Below, one piece after another: positions 9,373 through 20,800 of a stretch of DNA of 64,000 bases. Each line of letters opens with the position of its first letter. Position 1 is the stretch's first letter. The position numbers and the translations under genes were made by a program. Source of the DNA: Muricea muricata (taxonomy: Eukaryota > Cnidaria > Anthozoa > Malacalcyonacea > Plexauridae); assembly GCA_963855995.1 (NCBI GenBank), contig OY979730.1, positions 1,736,501-1,800,500 of the forward strand. Direction: 5' to 3'. A model generated the notes under the pieces. That model saw only the letters and a list, made by a program, of their open reading frames with translations, had not been told where the DNA came from and did not search any database.

Positions 9373-12300
9373 GTAAGTATATCTACTAGTAAAGAGTAGG
9401 AGCACGAGATGTGGAGTTTTCGTCCTATACAAAGTGATTTAAACCGGCAGCGTAATGCTATTTTCTAAAAACTCGGCAGTGTAATGCTATTTTCTATAAA
9501 CTCGGCAGTGTAATGCTATTTTCTATAAACTCGGCAGTGTAATGCTATTTTCTACAAACTCGGCAGTGTAGTGCTATTTTGAAAAGCTGAATTGAAAGCA
9601 TCAAAAAGTACAATGTACATACATTTAGCTATAGAATTTTGGAGAAATAATGAAATATTACTACCTAAGAAAATTAAAGATTCAACATACATTGTTAGAC
9701 GGAGTTCTGACTGCACAATTTTACCAAAACTTGAAAAATTGTTAACCAATAACTTTTCATGATGCCATTGCAATCCAATGTTTTTAGCTTTGTGCAAAGT
9801 GTAGGAGTTGCTTAAAATGGCCAGACACTGTCCCTATATAAAGGTTAGCAAAAGATAGACAACTATTACGATTAAAGATGCGCGGTACAGTCTGATCTAC
9901 ACATAGAAGCCTTATTTTTTTGTTGTAAATAGTTCAACAGTCTTGCCTCACTGTGTTACCTTGACCAAATGCGTTATTGTGATAAGGAGAGAATAGTTTA
10001 TAACATCCATGACTCATTTAACTAAAAGTGCACTTTTAAAAACATTGTAAAACGTAAAAATAGCCAATGTTTACAGACAGACAGACTGTGCCTTTATACA
10101 CGATGGTGCATGTAATCGAATGAACACGCGTAAAAAGGCAGATTTCAAATCCCCAAAAAAGTGAATGCACAAATGTCTGGCAAATCGATCAGCACTCGTT
10201 TTCGTATACAGAAAGACAATTGATTAGGCTGATTTTAACCTCTAGACTTGGAGAATTTGCATAACTTATGACTGGTCGTTTTGAAAAAAGGACGCAAGCA
10301 TGACAATACTTTATAAATGAAGTTCTTGTATTAGCTGTTTCAATTAAGGTTGTCTTTCCAAAAGCGTAAACTGTGAACTATGAGCGCGCAAGGGATGATG
10401 GATTATGGTTTATTTAGGCCTTGATACTCAGAGGATTACCATTGCAGGAAGTAAATTTGCCATCGTAAGTTTCCTATGCGGCCTCGACGCTGTCTTAAAG
10501 AAATAATTCCGTGTTTAAAGATGAAAATAAGCAACAATCCGTCATCCCTTGTGCGTGTATATGTACATGTTGAATTTGCCGTTAGAGACTAGTCAAAACA
10601 TGGAAATTCAGCTTCAACTTTCCATCTATGTGCATGACGTTCCAATTGTATTGGTGCAATGTAAAAGAACGTAAGATAGTTATAGATATTCACCAATTTA
10701 AATTCAACATTTTGCTGATACTTCTTTTTCAGCCTCGACAAGTTATTTCGTTCCCACCTCCACAAAAGTTGTTTCCGTCAACACCTCAACACAATTTTCT
10801 TCTGTCCCCACCATCACGAATGTTGTTTCCGTCACCACCTTCACAAAATTTTATTCTGTCCCCACCCCCATAGAAGTTGTTTCCGTCACCACCTTCACAA
10901 AATTTTCTTTTTTCTCCACCTCCACAAAATTTCCTTTTTTCTCCACCTCCTCAAAAAATGTTTCTGTCCCCACCTCCACAAAATTTTCTTTTTTCTCCAC
11001 CTCCACAAAAGTTTTTTCTGTCCCTACCACCTTCACAAAATTTTCTTTTTTCTCCACCTCCACAAAATTTCCTTTTTTCTCCACCTCCTCAAAAAATGTT
11101 TCTGTCCCCACCTCCACAAAATTTCCTTTTTTCTCCACCTCCTCAAAAGTTGTTTCTGTCCCCACCTCCACAAAATTTTCTTTTTTCTCCACCTCCACAA
11201 AAGTTGTTTATGTCCCCACCTCCACAAAATTTCCTTTTTTCTCCACCTCCACAAAATTTCCTTTTTTCTCCACCTCCTCAAAAGTTGTTTCTGTCCCCAC
11301 CTCCACAAAATTTTCTTTTTTCTCCACCTCCACAAAAGTTGTTTATGTCCCCACCTCCACAAAATATTCTTTTTTCTCCACCTCCCCAAAATTTCCTTTT
11401 TTCTCCACCTCCTCAAAAGTTGTTTCTGTCCCCACCTCCACAAAATTTTCTTTTTTCTCCACCTCCACAAAAGTTGTTTATGTCCCCACCTCCACAAAAT
11501 ATTCTTTTTTCTCCACCTCCCCAAAATTTCCTTTTTTCTCCACCTCCTCAAAAGTTGTTTCTGTCCCCACCTCCACAAAATATTCTTTTTTCTCCACCTC
11601 CACAAAATTTCCTTTTTTCTCCACCTCCTCAAAAGTTGTTTCTGTCCCCACCTCCACAAAATATTCTTTTTTCTCCACCTCCACAAAAGTTGTTTCTGTC
11701 CCTACCACCACAAAATTTTCTTTTTTCTCCACCTCCACAAAATTTCCTTTTTTCTCCACCTCCTCAAAAGTTGTTTCTATCCCCACCTCCACAAAATTTT
11801 CTTCTTTCTCCACCTCCACAAAAGTTGTTTTCCTCACCAACTTTTCCGTGACCGTTATCGCTCCCACCCCTACCCCAACTACCGTTATCACCTCCTCCTC
11901 AGTTGCTCTGGAAGTTGATGAACGCATTAATGATTTGAAGAAGAAGGTAAGAGGATATATTCTGACAAAACTGTTTATAAACACATCATGAAACAGAGCA
12001 GCAAAATACAACAAATTGTATTTTGTTTCCATGCTATGTTTCTCCTTTGTGTCTCCACGCTACGTGTCTCTTGTGTATCCAGTAAGAATTACCGCCATAG
12101 TTAAAAGTGCTAACAACATTCAAGCAATTGCAAAATTCATAACAAAAAGCTGATTTATGGAAACATGAAAACATTACTTTTTCCAAATCTCCCTTTATGA
12201 GCTTAGGTTGCTACATAAATTATAATCTCCAGATTCATATGGCATATGATTTGATGTAATTACTTTTACATTTTATTTTTCAGGTACATAAGCTTGACAG

Positions 12301-15300
12301 CAAGAATATATCAAAAAAAGATGTTCAAAATTTCGTTACAGAATTAACTAATTTAACAAACCTTGATATGAACAAAGATGGACAAAACGGACTAAAGCAA
12401 CAAGATATTAATGACACCGTCAAAATACTTCAAAAGATCGTTAATTTGAATATTTCCGATAGCAGTTTAGACATATTGGCTCCAGCAAACAACATACTGG
12501 ACAGCAGGAATAAAAAGACATGGAGAAACATGGAGGTGAAAAAACTTGTAAAAATTTCTTGTTTTAATCCGTCTTAATTTTCGTCTTTATTTATTTTTGC
12601 TGACATTTCATGGTCTTTTTTGGGCGATAAAACTGTTTGTAATCTCATAAATACCAGGCGGTGATTAAAATTAAACAAAGTCCCAGTCCAAAGTCCTATC
12701 TCGTTCAATCCTTTTTTATTAATTTCTTTTTGCTACTTAATGATTTGTCTCCAGGACAATGAAATTGCTCGCAATTTGATAAATACCTTGGAGAAATATG
12801 GATTCCAACACGCAAAAAACATTTCAAGTGCTACGCCTATATTTAAAAACCGTTCAAACGTGCAGCTACGAGTGCGGTACATCACAAAAGAAAGCAATTT
12901 AACGGAAGTACCGTTCAGATTTGAAGAAACGTCATTGAAGCTCCCGTCTGCTGCACTACCACTAAGATTTGACGCTGTGGTCGTTATTTTGTGGTACAAG
13001 GCACTGCATTCCTTTTTGAAAACTAACATTCCTTATGGAAATATTACCACTAGCATTATCACTGCAAGTGTTCAACCTGAGCCAGACCCCAACAAAACGT
13101 TTGCATCCCCTGTTCGCATTAGCTGGGGCACAACAATACCGGTAAGTCATTTCCATTTTGTTTTCGATTAAAAAAGAATACAGAACAAAATAGCGTAGCA
13201 TAGCACAGCATAACCAATACCACAATAGAACAGAGCAGAAGTGTTAAAATAAAAAAGAACAGAACGGAATGTGATAACTTTACGTAACAGAACAAAAATA
13301 TTTATTACTGCTTACCTTTAGAACGAATTGGCAACGTGTGTCTACTGGAAACCAGAGTTAGAGAAAAGTGAATGGAAGACAGATGGATGCGTAAGAGTCA
13401 AGTCAGACAGTAATACATTGATATGTGAATGTGACCATCTCACAGCTTTTGCTGCTATGGATATCTCGAGAAATATGGTAAGATCTTAGAGCCAAAAGCA
13501 ATCGATAGCTTTCTTTTTCTTGGTTCGATATGAGAGCCAAAAAAAAGATGCATAAAAAGCATTCTATTTTCTATTTAAGATAAGCGACGATGAAAGGCAT
13601 GCTTTGGAGTTGATCTCAACCATTGGTTGCTCAGTGTCATTGTTTGGGACAGTTTTAACGATTCTTACCCACTCTTTGCTGAGGAAACGAATTCAATATA
13701 ATTCCAGGAGTAGTTTACCTTCCCAAGTTCTTCTTCATCTCTGTGTCGCTGTTGGAATGACCGACATACTTGCCATCCTGGCTGGACCAGCACGGAGTGA
13801 TGAGGTAGAGAACTCGCGTGCTATAATGATACAACGTTTTAAATTTGAGCTTTCTTTTTCAAAATCGCCCACATGATCGTGTGTTAATTCTCTGGTGGTG
13901 TGGAAAATGTTAACAGTAGATTTTGATCTCAAGATTTGGCAATCTTTAACGACTTTTGAGTATTTAAATAACTGAACGGCATTATCACAATTAGAAATTT
14001 GCTCACTATACCAGTGAGATCGTAGTCATACATTCAAACAAATAAATAAATCAGTACCACTGTAACTACGACATCAGTACTACAATAACATACGATCTTT
14101 CTTTTTAGACATTTTGTATAACTGTGTCCATATTACTATACTTCTTTGTACTTGCGGTGTTTGGATGGATGTTATGTGAAGGAATCATCGTTTACTTTCA
14201 ACTTGTGAATGTCTACACCGGTTTGAGCTTAGGAGAAGAACATTTAAAGTTTTTCTGCGTCATTGGTTGGGGTAAGTTGTCTAGTGATGACCTACAATTC
14301 TCTAAACTGCCCTTGGTAATTATTAGGAAATAGGACAATGAAACAGGATTCAAAGTCGGCTCTAGCGTTACGGACAGCGAAGTATTATAAAAATGTGAAC
14401 TATACCGTATGTATATTTGTCTTAAATCAGGATTGCCAGGCAAAACCGATGGTCCGTCCCCTAGCTTGACTCACTTTACAGCCCTTATTGTACGTATCTC
14501 ATGATCTGTGCTGCAAGATCATTCCTAATAATAACCTTAATATTTAACAATCGTCGTTGTTCGAATTATAATTAAACTACGGTGAGACTGACTTCATACT
14601 AATCTGTTATTCTCACTTCTACGTCAGGTGTCCCAGTTGTTATTGTCTCGTTTTTGGTTGGACTTAATGATCGAGAAGATTTTATAACTGAGCGTGCATG
14701 TTGGTGCCGTGGTAATGGCGCAATATTCTGGATGTTTGTTGGTACTATTAGTCTAATCTTGCTGGTAAGAATAATTTTTAAATGCAGACAGAGGACCGCG
14801 ATTAACCACTCTCGTACAAACAGGTTTTTGTGTAATTTGCACAATGTGGAAACCTCTAATCTGCACTCCCCGCAGATGTCGTCTAAAATGTTGCAGCAGC
14901 CATTTCATGCTGTGCTTTCTTTGCTTTCAGATCAATTCAGTAATCTTCATTTTGGCTTTAAGAAGTGCTCTATCCTCGAGCAAAGCCAACACAACTCGCA
15001 CACTAAAGTCTACGACAGGCAATACTGGCCCAACTCAAGCAGCAGCTGGAGAAACATTGAGAAATACAAAAGTCGCTCTCAAAGGTTCAGCTATACTACT
15101 TCCAATACTTGGACTGACGTGGCTGTTTGGACTGCTGGTTTTCAATCGAGATACAATCGTGTTTAAGTATCTCTTCGCCATTTGTAATTCTCTACAAGGC
15201 ATGCTGATTTTTTTGTTTCATGTTGCTATAAACAGAAAGGTGGGTTTAGTACTTTGGTTTAACCAAAAGGTTGTTTCAGGTCTACTGTAGTATAAACCAC

Positions 15301-16071
15301 AAAACACAATTCATGTTTTGAAAATATCTGAGATGCTTTCTCAGGTATATTTCAGAAAAAAAAACACATCAGTTTAGTGTCGAATAATTAACTTAAACTA
15401 TAGTGGACACCACGTTATGACGACCAAAATTAAACTTGTAGCTTAGTGTAAAATACTTTCTGTACTAGACCGGCGTAAACCCTTGTGTTGGTGATAACTC
15501 TCTTTAAAGCTTTACAATACTATTACACATGGCACTAAAACCCTATTTCCGAAGACAATTTAACTGGTAAAATATAAACTCCAACACTAATCTTGAGTTT
15601 ACAAGATGGCCATACTTTATTTCGTCTTACATTGTACTAACATCTGATAATTTTAAAGGTAAGTGGCGCTGTTCGCAGAAGAACGGAAAATCACAATGTA
15701 AAACACATTAACAGCACTGCAGTCAAAAACAATACATGTAAGTATAAAATGTAAACTGAGGTTTCATTCAGTCGTTTACTTTAACGTTTTCACTTCGCCA
15801 CGATTTGTTGCTTCTACTCTAGGGTATATCACTATTTTTAACCTCTTCTGCAGGCGCAACAACCAGTAAACAGACTCGCAAGATGTCCAGAATTGAGGTG
15901 AGACCGGCATTTACAGAATCACTTGCAATGAACAGTAGAAGCGTCACTGAAAAAGACACTGGGAGTTTAACAAGTAATTCGGAGAAATTGTATCTGGACA
16001 CTATGAGTGAAACCCATGTCAGAAGCAACAGCACGAACCAGCCAAAGACTCGCACTCAAGTTCATACTTAG
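8881..16071 (+). CDS. Adhesion G protein-coupled receptor (GAIN-GPS-7TM), frameshifted exon 1
   Basis: Cell-surface receptor of the adhesion GPCR family. I join eleven exons: 8881-9372, 10733-11946, 12284-12535, 12755-13141, 13322-13477, 13580-13804, 14109-14271, 14628-14764, 14931-15239, 15659-15737 and 15854-16071. All junctions are GT-AG and the phases agree throughout. The product is about 1,210 residues: signal peptide, short Cys-containing ectodomain, long Ser/Thr repeat, GAIN domain, GPS with cleavage site, seven membrane segments and a 90-residue tail. The start at 8881 gives a clean signal peptide. One defect is visible: within 9123-9168 the frame must slip by one base. Everything downstream is intact, so this is a sequencing or assembly slip, a null allele, or a site bypassed by the duplicate first exon at 7109. 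No orthologue was identified; latrophilin-like or cnidarian-specific are both possible. Confidence 0.85.
9442..9585. repeat. 29-bp tandem repeat in GPCR intron 1
   Basis: About five copies of a 29-base unit containing CTCGGCAGTGTAATGCTATT lie just after the exon 1 donor. Copies differ at one or two positions, mostly in the final copy. The rest of intron 1 (9586-10732) has a TTAA-type repeat at 10348 but no gene. Confidence 0.85.
10348..10565. mobile_element. TTAA-GGTTGTC repeat, first copy (3' end diverged)
   Basis: It begins GGTTGTCTTTCC next to TTAA (10344-10347) and shares most of its body with 43944-44210: GTAAACTGTGAACTATGAGC, CGCAAGGGATGAT and AAAGAAATAATT. The right end is not recognisable, so the copy is truncated or diverged. 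It is a non-autonomous DNA element of the same terminal type (TTAA then GG) as the other Kolobok-like repeats here. Confidence 0.6.
10733..11946 (+). other. GPCR exon 2: Ser/Thr-rich 9-residue tandem repeat (mucin-like stalk)
   Basis: Acceptor CTTTTTCAG at 10732 and donor GTAAGA at 11947 bound a 1,214-base exon. Read in the phase set by both neighbours it has no stop and encodes about 404 residues built mainly from about 40 copies of a 27-base (9-residue) unit: STSTKFPFF, STSSKVVSV, PTSTKFSFF, PTSTKVVSV. The exon ends in a non-repetitive TPTPTTVITSSSVALEV and the start of the GAIN helices. Ser/Thr/Pro content suggests an O-glycosylated stalk, and the strict hydrophobic alternation also allows beta-rich packing. 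The exon has no ATG in this frame and is easily missed. The Pro/Gln frame (10877-11851) and the minus-strand frames are shadows. Confidence 0.75.
12284..13477 (+). other. GPCR exons 3-5: GAIN domain and GPS
   Basis: Exons 12284-12535 and 12755-13141 encode an alpha-helical then beta-rich GAIN domain (for example LAPANNILDSRNKKTW and VVVILWYKALHSFL). Exon 13322-13477 is the GPCR proteolysis site: CVYWKPELEKSEW, DGC, then CECDHLTAFAAM. His-Leu-Thr is the classical autocleavage triad, cut between Leu and Thr, and TAFAAM then matches the tethered-agonist stretch. Both GPS cysteine pairs and the conserved Trp residues are present, so self-cleavage should work. Confidence 0.85.
13580..15239 (+). 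other. GPCR exons 6-9: seven-transmembrane domain
   Basis: Exon 13580-13804 holds TM1 and TM2 (SLFGTVLTILTHSLL; VLLHLCVAVGMTDIL). 14109-14271 holds TM3 and the start of TM4 (LCEGIIVYFQLV). 14628-14764 completes TM4, then ECL2 with a CWC motif, then TM5. 14931-15239 carries TM6 (LLPILGLTWLFGLLVF, the hallmark of class B2) and TM7 (FAICNSLQGMLIFLFHVAI). Phases are 0, 1, 0 and 0. All seven helices are intact. Confidence 0.9.
15659..16071 (+). other. GPCR exons 10-11: cytoplasmic tail
   Basis: Exon 15659-15737 (phase 1 exit) joins 15854-16071, giving a Ser/Thr- and Arg-rich tail of about 98 residues ending TRTQVHT and a TAG stop. There are many possible phosphorylation sites and no classical PDZ-binding end. 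Confidence 0.8.
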
Positions 16072-17160
16072 AAGACCATACACCTACAAAACTACAGTAA
16101 TCTAGTCGCTTTTGACCGTCTATTCATTGGTAGCGTGGCTGCTTTAATCTGTGTTTGAGCGTAGAGGCTACAGTTAGATCATAACTTTTAAGACGTCTGT
16201 ATTAGCGGAGGGGGGGGGGAGCTTAATATCACCCCTCTCCCCCGTACCTACAGACAATAGCAGCTGGTGTAATCTCTATTTCTGCTAACACTTGCGTGCT
16301 GCGCACAATCTGTTTGAAGAATATAATAGTTTTAGTTTATATACATTTAGTTTATAGTTTTAGTTTAGATTTTAGTTTTAGTTTATGTGTCAGCTTTCAA
16401 ATAGCTTTGCCTTTGGCTTACGGCTGTTTGTAGACGGTTATTTCTTTAACTGCATTTTATTTGTACGCACACGGTAGACAGCAGGTACCATGCTTGTTAT
16501 TCATGATATCTGTAATTACTAATTGTGGTAAATTAGTAATACAATATAATATTTTCTAATTTTCTTCATATACCGTATAATTCATTCGCAGTTTTACCTC
16601 AAAGTTCGTAGTTTTTACCTTCAATTTTTTATTATTACCATTATTATTATTCAAAAGATTGTCCATAGATGCAACAAAGGTAATACCTAGCTGTCAATAT
16701 CACTTATATGAAACGACAGTGTAATGTGCTACACTAATCTGTGATCGAACAACAGCTTTTTGGATTCAAACCGTGGGAGACTTAACAAAAGACACCGTGG
16801 AGACCAACGGCAACGACACCTTTTCATACCCTGTGCACTCACCACTACGCTCATTGATTTTATTGTCTTTTATACACAGCAGAAGTTTCGAATTCATTTC
16901 AGTACCGACAGTACGGCAATATCGACATGATTGACGGATCAGAGTAAGCGTTATTAATCTGAGGAACTGATCAAATGCAGCAGAGTTTTACAACTGTAAA
17001 GTACGCTGCATTGTACGCTCGAATAAAAAAGAGAAACTAGAGAGAAACGTTTGGCGTAAATATACGTGTTATTCCCAATCAAAGTGGCGTAACGTTGCAA
17101 TTTCACACACGTCAGCACAAAACAACTTTGCGCAAAGAAAATTTTAAGATTAATTTTAAG
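16072..17160. other. 3' flank of GPCR gene and spacer; no gene seen
   Basis: The stretch contains a run of ten G (about 16209), a TTTAGTTTA-rich simple region (16330-16385) and a TTATTATTA run. No exon with splice signals was found before the pseudo-exon at 17161. Confidence 0.5.
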
Positions 17161-17470
17161 ACTAATTCAACAATCTTCGTTTTGGCGGCACGAAATACTT
17201 TATCAGCACGCAAAGTGAGTATAACTCGTATACTGAGGTCAACAAGAAGAGGCAATAATGACACAACTCAAGCAGCAATTGGAACAACATTAAAATGCAA
17301 AAGTCGCCCTCATAAGTTCAGCTATACTACTTCCAATACTTGTACTGACGTGGCTGTTTGGACTGTTCGTTCTCAATCGAGATACGATCGCGTTTAAGTA
17401 TCTCTTCGCCATTTGTAATTCTCTACAGGGAAAGATGATTTTCTTCTTTCATGTTATTATAAACAGAAAG
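17161..17470 (+). pseudogene. Broken copy of the GPCR TM6-TM7 exon
   Basis: This stretch aligns end to end with GPCR exon 9 (14931-15239), including the same donor context (AACAGAAAG then GTGGGT). It keeps NSTIFVLAARN, LTWLFGL-like and FAICNSLQGKMIFF segments, but in different frames. A deletion near 17290-17300 shifts the frame, and a stop follows at 17396 in the first frame. It is a partial 3' duplicate of the neighbouring receptor, or the last remnant of a second tandem receptor. Confidence 0.8.
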
Positions 17471-17730
17471 GTGGGTTTGACCTTTTGTTTAAGAGTAGCC
17501 GGTCAGAATCCACTCTTTAAGAATACGTTTAAGATTTTTTGAGGTACATGTCTGACAGGAACTATGCAAAGGTTTTGTGTGGCCACGTTTTGAAAAAAAA
17601 CGAAGACAGAAAAAGGCCATTTTAAGACACTGGCTCATTCAGGCCAAACTTGCCCGCATTTAAGGGATTGCAGAGAATGATGGCCCGCACGCCCGCAATT
17701 TAAATGCTAATCTCTGCCTTCGTGATCAAA

Positions 17731-17740
17731 TGTAAACAAA
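17731..17740 (+). promoter_or_regulatory. Possible forkhead site upstream of QRICH2-like gene
   Basis: TGTAAACAAA, 125 bases before the start codon, matches the forkhead core GTAAACA bound by FOXJ1-type ciliogenic factors. Such a short motif occurs often by chance, so this is weak support only. Confidence 0.25.
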
Positions 17741-17864
17741 CGTGAATCCTTGGAGTTTATAGAAACGAAGCTTCATGATCATTTATCAAACATTGGCAAG
17801 ATAAGCGTATTGGTCGAGTCTCAGTAGAAACAAAGCAAGTCTGGGAAAGCTTCTTACGAGAATA

Positions 17865-20800
17865 ATGGGAGTTCAGCACCTAGAGTTACGGGGTATGATA
17901 GATCGAGCTTTGGGACATCCCGAGAAAGGAATTGTAAACTTGAATATATTACATTCGCTTCTTCATGAAATTCTAAATCATCTTGATACCAAAACGAGCA
18001 CGGAGAGCATTAACAGCGAAACTAAGGATGCGCACCCAGACAAAGCGGCATACATATCAGAAACAAAGCCAAGCAATCAACTTTTATTCGAGCCAGACAA
18101 GGTTGACAGTTCAACTACGCACGATGATTTGGGGGCAGAAAAATCTCCCCAAATCTCTCAGAGGTATGGATATTCTTGTTTTTCGAACAGAAATTATCGA
18201 TAGTCGACATTGGTAGTACAATGTTAAAAGTGTTTGGGTCGCTTGAATGGAAGAAATATGGCCAAAAAACACTAAAGTTGCTGTTTTGAATATAATAATT
18301 TGTAGGCGAAGTTATGATTAAGAACAGCGGGTAAAAGTCCTATCAAAACCCCTTACTGCCTTAGCTACATTAAATATTTACGACTAAGCTAGCTGCTAGA
18401 CAAAGTTAGGACTTAAAGCTTCGTGCCTCACCGGCTTATTTACGAATAATGGTTTTTATTAAGCACCGTATTTTGCATTTTAAAACAGCTTTCTATTGAC
18501 TTGCGGCTTAAGTGCAGATATTTCGGCGTGCTCAAGGATTTGCAGTACAAAAGAAATTGGCATGCGTGATAAATTTTAATATGTTTTATCAACAGTTTGT
18601 ACACCGATTATTTTTCGTGATGTTTTGAATTTATACTGTTACCTGCGTAACAGTCATAACTGCGCCCAAAAACTAAACGTTTACATTTACGAGTAAGCTC
18701 CTGTTACTAAGACAAATAAATTGGCCTAATTTGTTACTTAAGTGATACTGTAATAGGTCCCTGTATTCTGCCCATCAATTGAATGTATTTGATGTTAATG
18801 AGTTCACACTGCTCTATCAGCATTTCAGAATAGGCCCATACTCCCAGTAGCAAGAACTCCCAGTGTCTATGATAGTAAAATTGTAGTATGGTACCTCAAG
18901 TGGGGAGGAGGGGTTACCTAAAATTTCCCCATGGGTTTTGTCACATAATTACCCAAAAATTTTTAATCAGCTATGCCAATGGAAGATTAAAACTGGATGA
19001 ATTTGGAGAAAGACTGTCATCGATTGAAACCAAATTACATGCTTTAAACAACTTACCACTGGAGAAATCATTTCTCACCCAAGCCGCACAATCCGATGAC
19101 AGCCAAACAGATAAAGAAAATACATTGGCCATGATGTGGAAATACATGACAATCCATAGGAGAGTTCAGGCAACTGAAGAAGCAGTGGAGAAAGTCATGA
19201 ACATTTTAAATAATGTCATGGGGGATCTTGAACAATTAAAGACAGTTAAGTTGCACTTAGATGAGCTGCAGCAGGAACAGTCAAAAATGGCAAAAAGGGG
19301 TGAGAATGGAGGGTCAGGCGCTAATTTAGAAAAGGTAGGCACCTGGTTTTATATCAGACTTCCTCATAGCTACACCACACACAGGCTGTCAATTGCATTT
19401 CATCTATCTTATATGGTCTACTTACTCCATTGTCACCAATCAATGAAAAGTATTATCCTTTGTGAAACAAAAAAATTGCATACCATATTTTATGAATATT
19501 TGACATTGTGTAAGCTTACTGTGTATTTTTACAAGTTTGACTCGTCAGATGTGGTTGCATTAAAGAAAGATCTTGCACCGTTTGTAACCTGGAGTGCCCT
19601 GGAACAAGCTTTGAATAATAGAGAAACTGAAAACAAAGAAGCACAACGCGTGGCTGCTGACAGACCGGATACTGCACCTCTACCATCGAGTCCACGCGAT
19701 TTCATTGTTAACCAAGAGCCTCCTAAGACTGCCATGAACCCAAAAGAATTCACAAAAGTAAGACAGTAAAGACTTATAGCGATATGTAAAATCATTTGTG
19801 ATATTACGGCCATTTAGGCTACTATCAACGCCGTTCATTTTTGGTACCGCTTGTAAAAGAAACATCTCCGGTGTCATTAAACAGTTAAATTTCTTTTCTA
19901 CACCTTTCATCTGTTTTAATTTAAGCTTACTGGTCAAAACCCAGATGACATGCGGACCATCACTGCTGGCGAAGAAACAAAAGAATCATACTCCAAAGAA
20001 AACAGCCTCGGTGAAATTCCGTTGGGCCATGATATAAATAGCAACTCGATATCACGAGAAGAAGACACTAAGGATACTATCTCTCAACCCTCTCCGGAAT
20101 TTCTTAATCAATTAAACCGTATCGGTGAACTGCCTAAACAATACGATGACGTAGCGGTGCAGGTAAGTTTACTGAGGGATAAGAAAGCAAGAGCGACAGT
20201 TTGCATAGGAGGAGTCTTCCTCGAAACAAACAAACAAACAAACCCTTATGCCCTGGTTTCTGCGAGACATTCAAACTTGAAACACAATGTACGTACAGTA
20301 TATAATACCTCTTTACGTACTGAAACTCAATCATACGCCCATTTCTACGTAGGTATCAATGATGTCTGAGTTGCAAACGAAGCTTGCCAGCGATGTGCAT
20401 AAAGTCGAGGTCGATATTCTGCCAAGGAAAGTAGACAAAGAAGATCTACAGCTGCCAGAAAACTTAGTCGAACAGATTGATATTCTGAAACAAGGTTGGT
20501 TTTTATAGTGATGTTAGTTTCAGATAATGTTGGCTTTCTTTTAGTTTCCTTAAAGGCCTTCACCTAAAAATCGTAGATTGTCTGCTAAATAGGTACCCCG
20601 TATTGGGGCTTGAGCACTGTGGGGAATACCTGTCACTCATGACAAAGTTTGTAAATAATAATAAACAAATAGTTGACTAAAACCAACGACAATTTATCAA
20701 GGATATTTCCATGTTTTTTCTTTAGGTCTGGACATGCTAAACGCAAACCAAGATCTTCAGATGTTGGCAACTATAAAAGAGACCTCCATACAAAATAAAG

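Noticed and set aside
9424-9600. Possible CRISPR-like or satellite array
   Set aside because: Direct 29-base repeats without unique spacers in a eukaryotic intron; a plain minisatellite.
10877-11851. Long plus-strand frame rich in PPPQNFLFS repeats
   Set aside because: It is a shadow of the 27-base repeat. It has stops on both sides, and splice phases of the neighbouring GPCR exons require another frame.
10851-12032. Long minus-strand frames over the same repeat (VEKKENF and WRWRKKE types)
   Set aside because: Stop-free only because the repeat unit is a multiple of three; no start context, splice sites or family likeness.
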